A stretch of DNA of 64,000 nucleotides, from the NCBI GenBank assembly GCA_029959085.1, contig JARWIR010000003.1, positions 36,877,505 to 36,941,504 on the forward strand. Direction: 5' to 3'. Numbering within the stretch: the first letter of the stretch is position 1; each line of letters opens with the position of its first letter. The notes beneath the pieces were generated by a model. That model had not been told where the DNA came from. It ran no database searches and worked only from the letters and a program-made list of their open reading frames with translations. The translations under genes and the position numbers were made by a program. This DNA comes from Nemophila menziesii (taxonomy: Eukaryota; Streptophyta; Magnoliopsida; Boraginales; Hydrophyllaceae). This document shows, in pieces, positions 24,230 through 34,312 of this stretch.

Positions 24230-24718
24230 TAAGAACTCGTGTTCTATTTGTAATGTTTTGTTCTTAACGGCTCTTTTATGAGTTTCCTATGTATGAAAAA
24301 AAAATTATAAGGAATTAGATAATTAAAAGTAGGAGCAATAGTGGAATAAGTTAAAAAAAAAAAAAAGGACTTTATAGAGAGTTAAAAAAAAAAAATTAGA
24401 CTTCCTAAAAGATAGGTTATACGTATTTGAACTTAATAAATTAATAACTTAATATATAATTCATTTTTATTTAATTAACTAAAATAGTTAATAATAATAA
24501 TTTTTGTTATTTGAGTTTAATCAGCATTATTTTATTTATTTTTGAATTAGGGATTAATAAAGAAACTAAACTAAACTAAAATTTGATTCTTGGTTTTTTT
24601 TTTTTTTTTTTATCGTTCTAACTTTGCAGGTTGACATTATATTATATATTTTGAAAGGATGGTAATTCACTAATCAATAAAAGTGATTGTATTGTAACAG
24701 GACTCTACCACTATCAGC

Positions 24719-24726
24719 TATATAAA
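24719..24726 (+). promoter_or_regulatory. TATA box of kinase gene, copy 2
   Basis: Identical TATATAAA at the same 120-bp distance from the ATG as in copy 1. Confidence 0.6.
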
Positions 24727-24741
24727 CAACCTCGGTTACTT

Positions 24742-24809
24742 GATTCTTCTTACACCATTAAATCCCCTCAGAAGATATCTAGTTATCGATTCTTCTTACA
24801 CCATTAAAT
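24742..24809 (+). repeat. 22-bp direct repeat in kinase 5' leader, copy 2
   Basis: Perfect 22-bp repeats at 24742-24763 and 24788-24809, as in copy 1, so the repeat predates the gene duplication. Confidence 0.9.
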
Positions 24810-24838
24810 AATCTATCTCATCTAACAAAGTTCAGAAC

Positions 24839-26361
24839 ATGGATAAGGAAGATGTTAATATTGTTAAGAAAAAGGAATCGGAAATTGATTTAACAAAGGT
24901 CGAAATAAAAAACGTCATAGCTCATGGCACTTACGGTACTGTTTATCGTGGAATATATGATGGCCAAGACGTTGCAGGTACGTAAATTCAACTCTCTCTC
25001 TGTCTCTCTATTTGTTAATCATATTCTATTAGCAATTTTACGCTATAATTGTGTTATTATGATGTATGAAGCTTAATGAATATCTGAATAATTTGATGGA
25101 CTTATATGTGTGTCTCTTTCGATTCAATTCTCACTAGTATGTAATTTTCTGCATTATAGTGAAAGTATTGGATTGGGGAGAGGAAGAGATTGCCACTGAT
25201 GCTAGAACAACTGCACTTCGGACATCGTTTCGCCAGGAGATTGCAGTTTGGCAAAAACTTGACCATCTAAATGTTACAAAGGTTCATCATCTCATATATT
25301 AATTTATTTTAATTCAAGGTAATAATATGTTATGTTTTTAACGTTTTCACAGTTTGTTGGAGCTTCTACGGGAACATCAAAGCTTAACATCCCTACAGAT
25401 ATTACTTCTAATGGTGGTCCTGCTAAAGCCTGTTGTGTTGTTTTAGAGTACCTAAACGGTGGGACTCTGAAGAAATATTTGATTAGGCACATCAGAAAGA
25501 AACTCCCCTTTAAAATAGTGATTCAACTTGCTTTGCATCTTGCTAGAGGGTAAGTAAAGTTGAACCTTAATTTCTCGCCTTTAATTAAAGAAAGACTTAG
25601 ATTAATTTTGGGTTTTTATTGTGTTTGTTTTTTTTGCAGTTTAAGTTATCTTCATTCAAAATCGATTGTGCATCGTGATGTAAAAACTGAGAATATGTTG
25701 CTGAATGCTCAACTAACGTTAAAGATTGCTGATTTTGGGGTTTCTCGAGTTGAAGCCCAAAATCCAAGAGACATGACCGAGCTAACTGGTACACTTGGAT
25801 ACATGGCTCCCGAGGTATATATAATAAAATCAGAATTCATGTTTTTACATTGAAAAATTCAGCTAAGGTTTATATTATATGTGGGACTAACAAGGAGTAC
25901 TTTTTCTTTATATATCTATAGGTTCTTGATGGGAAGCCTTACAACCACAAGTGTGACGTTTATAGCTTTGCAATATGCTTATGGGAAATCTATTGTTGTG
26001 ACATGCCTTATGCTGATCTTAGTATGTCCGAATTATCTTCAGCAGCTGCTCATAAGGTTTATTTCTTTTCCAAATAGTCTTTGTTGACGATTTTTTTTTT
26101 GATGTTTTTATTGGAATATTTTTTAAGATAAATTTGTTGTGGTACTTGCAGAAACTAAGACCAGATATTCCAAGATGTTGTCCAAAATCATTGGCAAAGA
26201 TTATGAAGAGATGTTGGGATGTAAATCCAGAAAAACGTCCTGATATGGATGAAGTAGTGAAAATGATTGAAGCCATTGATACTAGCAAAGGTGGTGGTAT
26301 GCTTCCCGAAGATCAAGCCCGTGGATGTTTCTCCTATTTCAGCAAACCCCGCGGTCCATGA
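24839..26361 (+). CDS. MRK1: Raf-like serine/threonine protein kinase (ATMRK1-like), copy 2
   Basis: Exons 24839-24977, 25160-25281, 25353-25549, 25640-25814, 25922-26056 and 26152-26361. Every exon and splice site is identical to copy 1, so the predicted 325-residue proteins are the same. The only difference I find within the gene is one extra T in the homopolymer of intron 5 near 26099. The promoter-proximal region is also identical from 24601. Both copies look functional, so two equal doses of this signalling kinase lie 13.7 kb apart. It is followed by LINE A copy 3 about 310 bp after the stop. I see no third kinase on the right because unit 3 is truncated; more copies may lie to the left of the window. 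Confidence 0.93.
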
Positions 26362-26669
26362 TTGATCATTCTTCTTTTTTTCTGAATTGATCATTCAAAC
26401 TCTAACGATTCTTTGTATCTGTAACTATCTGTAATTTTTCTTCCCGGCTCATTTATGGATTTGTCTTTGTACCATTGTTGTTAAAAACACTCGTTGTATT
26501 TCAATTGAATACTTCATTGCTTCTTGCCAATTGTATTTCAATTCTAAAATATATTACATTATTTATTAATAAATTACTTTTAACTTTTGTATTGAATATG
26601 AATCAATTATCAAACCCACCTTATTAAAAAATTTAATTATAAAAAAACAAATTTCAATAAGTAAACACC
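26362..26669. other. Kinase copy 2 3' region and spacer to LINE A
   Basis: AT-rich 3' UTR and spacer. A single T/A difference from unit 1 near 26625. No gene. Confidence 0.6.
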
Positions 26670-26672
26670 TTA

Positions 26673-27480
26673 TTGTTCTGGAACTGTGGTGGTGCTAATG
26701 GCGAAGGCTTCCGGCGCGCGGTCAGTGATTTGATTTTTCTACACAAACCTTTTATTGCGATTGTTGTCGAGACCAAGGCTTCGGAATTGGAGGCTACAAA
26801 GATTACCAAGTCTCTTAGAATGGAGAAATTTGTTCGTGTGGAAGCGGATGGCTTCTCAAGAGGAATTTGGGTGCTTTGGAATCCCGACGGCTTTTCGATC
26901 CAAGTTTTATCGGTGTCTAAACAGGTAATCAACTTATATATCTCAAAAGTCTCATGTGTTTCTTGGATCCTTTCTGCAGTATACGCGAGTCCTACGGGTT
27001 GGATTAGAGACTCGCTCTGGGAGGCGCTTGAGGATGCATCCACAACGATTAGCGTACCGTGGCTTGTGGTGGGAGATTTCAACCAGATAGGTGACGAAGT
27101 GGACCAACTTGGGGGAACAGAAGGTACTACCAGGTCTATGGTCAAGTTTGAAAGGTGGAGGGACTCTTGTGGTTTAGAAGACTTAGGTTTCGAGGGGCCG
27201 AGATATATGTGGAGTGATTCTTGGAATACGGGGATGAGGATTCTGAAACGGTTGGATAAAACGTATGGAAATCAGTTTTGATGGGAAACTTTCGTTCTGT
27301 CAAGGGTAAAACATCTGCCGAGAGTTCACTCAGATCACGCTCCCATTCTGGTTGAGGTAGCTGCGCCCATTTCGCCAAGGGTTTCAAATGTCCGCTTCGG
27401 GTTCGAGTTTTCGTGGTGCCATCACGAAAGCTTCCTACCTTTAGTAGAGGGTAAATGGACTAAGGAAGGTGGTGGTCTAG
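26673..27480 (+). pseudogene. LINE A endonuclease domain, junction of units 2 and 3
   Basis: Same open stretch and the same TGA at 27281 as the copy at 12992. Substitutions include Val for Phe (RRAVSDL) and Gly for Asp (SPTGWIRD). Confidence 0.88.
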
Positions 27481-29989
27481 GTGAGAACATTGCGGTGGGA
27501 GTTGGTAAAATGGAAGCGTGAGGTTTTTGATGATATAGTTAAACGGAAAAAAATAGACTTCTTGCACGCAGAGCCATTACAAATATCTTATAACGTTTCG
27601 CTAGTTGAACTTGAGAAAATATTGCGAGAAGAATTTGAAAGCGTACTTGCACAAGAAGGGTGGTATTGGTTTGATCGAGCACGAACGGAATGGGTCAATT
27701 TGGGCGAAAGAAATACGAAGTTCTGTCATAGAGCGGCGCAGATAAAATTGAGTAAGAACAGGGACTTTCGAATTAAGAATAACATCCATGAGTGGATTGA
27801 GAATTTAGAGGAGGAGAAGGCATGAGTTAGAGACTTCTTCGATGGGCTGTTTGCGATTGAGGAGGTCACTTCGGATGTATTTGAGTTACCTAGACTACCT
27901 CACTTTTACACTGTGTGAAGTTGAATCACTTAGTGGTGGTATTTCGGATGAGGAAGTTTGTATTGCGGTGTTTCAGATGTCTCCACACAAAGCTCCTGGT
28001 CCGGATGGGATGATAGCCGGCTTATATCAACAGTGTTGGTCCATTGTGGGAAGTTCAGTATGTGAGATGATCTGACACGCGTTAGTGGTTGGTCACTTCC
28101 CGAAGGAGGTTCTTGGCACCCTAATTCATCTTATTCCGAAAGTGGGAGAGCTAGAATATACTACGCAGTTCAGACCTATCAGCCTGATAAATATGAGTTA
28201 GAAGATTTGTATGAAAGTGTTAGTTAATCGCTTAAGACCTTTGTTATCGGAGTATATTGGTCCTTATAAGAGTAGTTTTCTCCCTAAACGGTCCAAAATT
28301 GATAATGTTGTACTTGTGAGTGAGGTTGATTACATGTTGCGACATTGTAAAGGGATGACGAGTTATATGGCAATTAAAGTGGACTTAGCTAAGGCATACG
28401 TTAGGGTCAGATGAGACTTCATAAAGGATTCCTTGGAAACTCTAGGTGTACCTTCCACGTGGATAGCTGTGATCATAGCGGGAATGGAAGACAATTATCT
28501 ACGTATTCTATGGCGTGGGGAGCGGATTAAACCAAAGAGAGGGATTCGAAAGGGCGATCCCATCTCACCGTACTTGTTCGTTATATGTATGGAGCGACTG
28601 TCACTTCTTATACAGAAACTAGTGGAAGAGGAGAGATGGAAACCCATTCGATTATAACTAAGGGGTCTTCTATATCTCATATTTTCTTTGCCAATGATCT
28701 CATATTATTTGCAGAGGCTTCCTCTCATAATGTTGATCTTTTGCAGGGCACTTTACTTACCTTTTGTCGGGATGCGGGACAATCAGTTAGCAGGGAAAAA
28801 TAGATTATTTATTTTTAGAATAACATTGATGAGGACTTAGCTCTTGATATCACAAGGCGTGGTGGGTTCCAGAGAAGCGATTGTATTGGGAAATATTTGT
28901 GTGTCCCCGTCTTATCAGGGAGGAGGCCTAAGGGGTTTTATGGGGAGTTCATTAATGGACTTTGGGGTAAGTTGGATAAATGGAAAGGGAATTCTCTTTC
29001 GCTTGTGGATCGTATTACATTGGCTCAATCAGTTTTGAGTGTCGCCAATGTATTTCATGCAAGTGGAAAAGCTCCCCAATTACGTATGCCTTGAGATTGA
29101 CAAGATTCGTCGTGAGTTTATTTGGGGGAACGCGTATGGTCAAAGACATATCAATTGGGTAGCTTGGAAGTGTGTTTGTAGGCCTAATAGAATGGGTGGA
29201 CTGGGGTTTAGATTAGCGGAGGATATGAATAATGCACAACTCAGCAAATTGGGTTGGAAATTGGTTCATGATGGTTTTTCTTTGTGGCCAATTGTGATGC
29301 GGGAAAAATACATTAAATCGACAATTTTTTAATATGTTTTAAGACTTAATGATTCCCGAATGTGTAGAGCCATCGTGGAAGGTATTGTCGTAGTTATACG
29401 GGGATCCCGATGGCTCGTGCATAATGGGGATTCTGTGTCGTTTTGGATGGATGGATGGTTTGGTGAGACTCCATTGATAGGGCATGCACGGGGGGAGGTT
29501 AGCCCTTTTGAAAGACATAGAGCATTTAGTGAATTTATTAGTAGTGGTGGTGTTTGGATATGGGATAGCTTTCAGCATTTACTCCCTTCCTCAAAACTTC
29601 TAGAGATTACTAGTGTAAGTCTTGCGAAGGGTGATTCTAGGCGTGATGAACTCTCATTGTTACGTGAAGTGCGAGGTGTTTACTCGGCTAAATCAGCGGT
29701 TTGGGACATAGATGAAACTGAGGTTAATTCGGAGGTCTATTGGAAGATATGGAAGATAAAATTCCCTCAACGAACTAGGGTGTTGGTGTGGGGAGCAGTT
29801 CAGGACAGGTTACCAACAAGAGGTAACCTAGCTAGGAAGAGTATGGAGGTACCAGTGGCTTGCCCGTTTTGTGAGGTGGTAATGGAGAGCTCAATCCATC
29901 TTTTTCGGGACTGGTCAATGGTGAGAGAAGTTTTGGTACTAATCCGAAGGGAAATGAGTAGAAACTTCAATGGTGACATGGAGTTGTAA
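27481..29989 (+). pseudogene. LINE A reverse transcriptase and zinc-binding domain, copy 3
   Basis: Shared lesions as in the other copies, with FAND at 28687-28698. Private changes are Ser for Pro just before it (GSSISHIFF), Asp for Gly in LVDRITLAQS and Phe for Tyr in NVFHASGK. Confidence 0.88.
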
Positions 29990-30007
29990 AGTCCAGGTGG
30001 TAGCAGC

Positions 30008-32543
30008 TAGGGGTGCACACGGGTCAGGTACCCGGACCATCGACCCCTAGTTAAGAAATAACCCGCACTTGCGGGTTTAAGGTTCTCAAAACCGAGAACC
30101 AATCCATCAAACTTAAATGGTTGCGGGTTGGTTTTTCATGGTTTTTCTAATATGGTTTCGGGTTTGGTTTGTGTGGGTTGGTTCGGTTTTGGTTTGGTTT
30201 CTGGTTTACTTTGCTTATTTATAATTTAGTCCATGAAAATTTAAATAACACATTTCAAGTTCATTACAGCTTTGATTAAGCTAATACAAAACCAACTTAA
30301 CCTATTACAACCTTAATTACCAAATACATAAAAGAAACAACCTTGAATTACAACTTAAAAGTTTTTAAACCATCAAAACCAAATAGATTAAGCTATTACA
30401 AACCCAAATTACCTGAATTACATAAAAATAACAAATGCATGACAAAAGAATGTCATCTCTAATAAATTCCTCAGCTCAACTGTACAAAAAATAAACCTGT
30501 ACAAATCAAAATCATGTTAAATTGCATCATAGTAACCTCATGAGATTCTTTCTTAAGTCTATATGCACAAGTTTAGTCAAATGCAAGTTATTATAGTATG
30601 AAACTGATGTATAACTCACATAAGGTTATTGGCTAATTCATTGAATCAGTTAGAGTGGATTGTGGACTTCCACTCAAACTTAATTCATCTATTCCATAAT
30701 AACCTACACAAGATAAAAAAATTCAAGTTAGATAGCAATAAAAATGTTCAAGTTAGTCTCGCAAATTGCAAAAAAATATTAGTTAGGTATTGAATTTACC
30801 CAATTTAGCTTCCAAGTCTTCCACAAGTTGTTTAGATGTTCCAAGATTAATTGGAAGAGAAGATCTGAGCCAATTTTGAGTACAAATTAAAGCTTCAACT
30901 ATTTTAGGGGACAATGAACTTCTGAATTGATCAAGTACTCTATGCACTTTCAGAAGCCACAGTTGAAACTGGAACAGCCAACACATGTTTGGCTAGTTGG
31001 GACAACACTTTAAACCTCATAGAATTACTTTTCCACCAATGTAAAATGTCAAAATTAGAAGCCATCTCTTCTATATCTTCTTTTAGATACTTATCTAATT
31101 CAGATGCTTTAGAGGGGTGTTTCTCAGCCATGAAAGTTTGAAATCTACCACCAAGAACACAAGGAGTTTCAATTGTACTTGTAGTTGAACTTTCCACTTC
31201 ACCACTAGATGAACTAGTAGGAGCAGCAGTTTTGTCATACACTTTAAACATCCTTGATAAAGCATCTCTAACCTTGGTAAGAAATATTTCACTTTCAGCT
31301 GATGTATACATAAAACTTAAATAGCATTGTAAGTATTGCATTTTTTCCCTTGGATTCAAAGCAACTGCCACATGGAGAATAATGTTGATACTATTAACTC
31401 CACAGTATATATTGAACTTTTTTTTCATCTCAGTTGCCATTTTACTAAGTACTGGATTTTCATTTGCACATAATTTTACTATTTTTTCCCAAATTCTCAC
31501 TATTTCATCGAATAAGAGATTTGTTGTAACAAATAAGGTACCACTAAATTTCTTAGTGGAAATGTAGAACAATTTCAGAAACTCAACAAAACACCTCACA
31601 TTTTCCCAATCAATTAAGTTTGGAGGATTTCTTAAAGCATCTTTAAAGTGTGCAGTATAAGAAGAATCATCCACTTTTATTCGCGCAAATACGGTTTCGA
31701 ATTTTTCAGCACACTCAAGCATTTTATAAGTAGAATTCCACCTTGTAGGGACATCAAGGCACAAGTTGGATTTACATTCAACCACCACAAACTCACAAAA
31801 CCTTTAAAAGCTCTAAATATTGCAGGAAAGCCTCTAACATATTTAACTGCATCTCGTATATTTTTGATACAAGCTTCTAACTCAACCATACCCTCTTTTA
31901 CAATAAGATTCAAAATGTGAGCGCAACACCTAACATGAAGAAATTCATGTTTAAGAAGAGATTTTGTTTTTTCCCCTGCAACTTTCACAAAATACTTAAT
32001 TGCCACAATGTTAGAAGAAGCATTATCAACTGTCAAAGTAAGATATGAATTGATATTCCAATCCAAAAGAATTGCTTCTACTTTTCTACGAATTGTTTCA
32101 CCTTTATGATCCTCAACTTTACAAAACCCTATGACTCTTTTATTTTATTTCCAATTTGAATCCACATAATGGGCAGTCGAACACATATAATTCAAGTTTT
32201 GATTAGAGGTCCATGTATCAGTGGTCATATTAATTGTCATATTTTTCAACTCTTTTTTCAACTTAAGCTTTTCTTCTTCATATATAGTCATACACTTTCG
32301 CATAATGGTCGTTCTATATGGTATAGTTTTATACTTGGGTTGCATTATTTTACAAAAAAATTTAAAACCAATGCCTTCCACAAATCTAAAACTTAACTCA
32401 TCTATAATGACCAATTGAGCTAGGGCCTTAGTACAAGCTTCAATAGAAAACACATAAGTTCCAACTACATTCTTTCCTTCATCAGATTTCGAGAAATTTA
32501 ACAAAGTTTAGCCATCTTCTGTTGGAGGATAAAAGGGATATTT
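30008..32543 (-). mobile_element. hAT transposon, copy 3, truncated
   Basis: The left terminal repeat starts at 30008 after GTAGCAGC (30000-30007). The right terminal repeat is missing: sequence leaves the hAT at 32543. A 573-bp internal segment (equivalent to 3050-3622 of copy 1) is deleted at 30429/30430, and a 10-bp direct duplication (CATGGTTTTT) is inserted near 30137. Confidence 0.93.
30783..32513 (-). pseudogene. hAT transposase, copy 3 (no BED finger)
   Basis: The core and C-terminal dimerisation regions remain, with the ancestral stop and frameshifts. The BED finger and start are lost at the array boundary. It lacks the private stop of copy 1. A private Asp to Asn change lies in ALNPREKMQ near 31350. 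Confidence 0.88.
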
Positions 32544-32545
32544 CG

Positions 32546-32797
32546 TCACCCACCATGACAACTGATTAGAGAGTTTTGCCAATTAAGGAGGACATACGTG
32601 TTATTGCTACCAAATACCCTCATATTCATATCCGATGAATTGAAAGGTCAGCTAATAAGGCTATATATTGAGTTGTTAAACGGGATGTGTCACATGGTCT
32701 CTCTTTTAATTGGGTATTATCACCTTGTACTGCTTTGTGTAATACATTACTGTCTGGTCTTATTCCTTCAGGAGTTAACTCTCTTTTAGATTTTTAA
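32546..32797 (+). pseudogene. LINE RNase H C-terminal remnant
   Basis: One frame reads RVIATKYPHIHIR, stop, IERSANKA, then SHGLSFNWVLSPCTALCNTL and LLDF before TAA at 32797. It resembles the tail of a plant LINE RNase H (hxxRSANxxAHxLA followed by a short W/P-rich end) of a different family from LINE A and B. Two internal stops. It starts right at the array boundary. Confidence 0.55.
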
Positions 32798-32839
32798 TAT
32801 ATACCACATTTACTAACTACAAAAATCATTTAACTATTT

Positions 32840-33295
32840 TACCATCTACTCATTTGTATACAAAAATTGTTAAAGTTCAATCAAACTCAACTCTCAGCCC
32901 CAGATTTCACCAACCCACATCACTTTCGATCAACACCGTCGTCGCTACCACCACCTCCGATCACCACATATAGCCATAGCCGCCACCATTCGCAACTACC
33001 ACCCAAATTTTTAAAAAATTAACAATAATAATTTTTAACAAATTTGAATTTATAATTGTTGTGTCAATCATGGATAAAAATTTATAAATTTTTAAAAGTA
33101 TTCTATCAGAACTCTGACCAACATCTCTAAAAACATGAAATTGTATGGTTCGAATATGGAAATTCAAACATAGAATTCCATGTTATAACATGAGAAATTC
33201 ATGTTTATAACATGAAAACTTCATGTTCTGTATTTAGAACATAAAATTTCATGTTACATGAAATTTCATGCGAAACTTTTGACAGAGATTGAAGA
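32840..33295. repeat. Possible relative of the 40290-41160 foldback element
   Basis: It shows the same ingredients: a CCACCAC-rich stretch (32940-33005), then AT-rich sequence with several CATGAAATT and AATTTCATG words near 33135-33275. The matching second arm is not evident, so it may be half an element. Resemblance judged by eye. Confidence 0.35.
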
Positions 33296-33302
33296 GCTGG
33301 TG

Positions 33303-33455
33303 ATGTCTCCTCATTTGTGATAGATTTATGTTAAGGTGAGAAATCATTTTTAGTGATTTAGAAGTCTTTCTAATCCTTTTTCTTGAGAAATAGTGCACTT
33401 TCCTATTTTTAGTCTTGATTTAGTAAAATAATATTATCGTGGTGAAAAGTCTTTC
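33303..33455 (+). mobile_element. LTR 5'-end fragment
   Basis: Starts TGATGTCTCCTCATTTGTGA, the same start as the LTR at 37561, and shares CACTTTCCTATTT further in. It stops before the transposase remnant at 33463. Confidence 0.5.
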
Positions 33456-33462
33456 AAAAAAA

Positions 33463-34312
33463 AATTCAGCATTTCGTGGAGATAATGAAAAGATTTATCA
33501 AAAAAGTAATGGAAATTTTAGGCCCTATTTTAATGATAGAATATTCTACGTATTGAAAATAAAGAAATTTAGTATCACTATCTTGTCCATAGAGACTAGA
33601 AAGAATTAATACATATGTTAGCATGTGAGATCAAGAGTATGGAGCCTAAAATAATTATAGAAGCAAAGTATTTTTCAGTCAAACTCGAATGTACTCCTGA
33701 TATAAGTCACGAGAAATAACTGTCTCTCATTATACGAATTGTAGATATAACGACATCTCTGGTACAAGTAGAAGAGTTCTTTTTAGAATTTCTTAAGGTG
33801 GATGACACCTTAGGACTTGGTTTATTTAGTGAGCTTCAAAAAGTATTAGATTATATTCAACTTGATATTAATGATATAAGAGGACAAGATTATCATAATG
33901 GCGAAATATGAAAGGAAAACACAAAGGATTGCAAAAAGGACTACTTGAAAAAAATTCTCGAGCTTTTTACACGTCGTGTGGTTATCATAGTCTGAACCTT
34001 TCACTTTTTCATATGGCCAAAACATGTCTCAAAGCTAAATCTTATTTTGGAGTAGTTCAATGTTTGTATACCCTATTTTCCGGTTCCACAAAGCATTGCA
34101 AAATTTTCAAAGATAAAGTGAAAGCTAGTCATTATTGCAAACACGTTGGAAAAGTCATGCATAAAGTGTAAAATTAATCAAACCCAACAAAATAGAGATT
34201 CTCTAGTTGAGTTGGCGAATACTACCAATGTTCCTAAAACAATGAGTGAAGTTGGATCTTTAGCGAAACATGATATCCAAGAATTTGAATTTTTGTTGAA
34301 CATGGTTATCTG
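33463..34312 (+). pseudogene. hAT-type (DUF4371, TTF-finger family) transposase fragment
   Basis: Frames read [35 protein letters not shown], then LGLGLFSELQ, IRGQDYHNG and the open stretch KGKHKGLQKGLLEKNSRAFY continuing through GYHSLNLSLFHMAKTC to about 34171, and finally EFEFLLNMVI at 34310. This matches plant zinc finger MYM-type 1-like (DUF4371) hAT transposases, a lineage different from the BED-type hAT in the array. It has several stops. It is cut exactly where the LTR at 34313 begins; the downstream part is not found. Confidence 0.8.

Larger units (their letters stand above)
22049..24304 (+). mobile_element. LINE B, copy 2
   Basis: Same 5'-truncated element as in unit 1, ending in an A-run at 24296-24304, with few differences from copy 1. 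Confidence 0.88.
24305..24838 (+). other. Upstream region of kinase gene, copy 2
   Basis: Same as 10627-11158 apart from the lengths of A- and T-runs; no other gene. Confidence 0.7.
13691..27371. repeat. Tandem array unit 2 (13,681 bp)
   Basis: Collinear copy of unit 1 with the same elements in the same order. It is 9 bp shorter in net length, from the GA tract, poly-A/T runs and small indels. It shares several hAT and LINE substitutions with unit 3 that unit 1 lacks (near 16216, 16263, 17713, 18130), so units 2 and 3 look like the closer pair, although the ancestral state is unknown. Confidence 0.97.
26670..30007 (+). mobile_element. LINE A, copy 3 (5' part)
   Basis: Begins at the same truncated 5' end as copy 2 and runs to the hAT insertion site. 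The part that should follow the hAT is absent because the array ends inside the hAT. Confidence 0.9.
27372..32543. repeat. Tandem array unit 3, truncated
   Basis: It matches units 1 and 2 from 27372 until homology stops abruptly at 32543, inside the BED zinc-finger region of the hAT transposase. It carries a 10-bp insertion near 30137 and a 573-bp deletion at 30429/30430 relative to unit 1. It contains no kinase gene or LINE B. Confidence 0.95.

Noticed and set aside
1..27371. Units 1 and 2 as one locus assembled twice
   Set aside because: Scattered substitutions, private stops and different microsatellite lengths separate the units. A collapsed or haplotypic duplication still cannot be fully excluded without reads.
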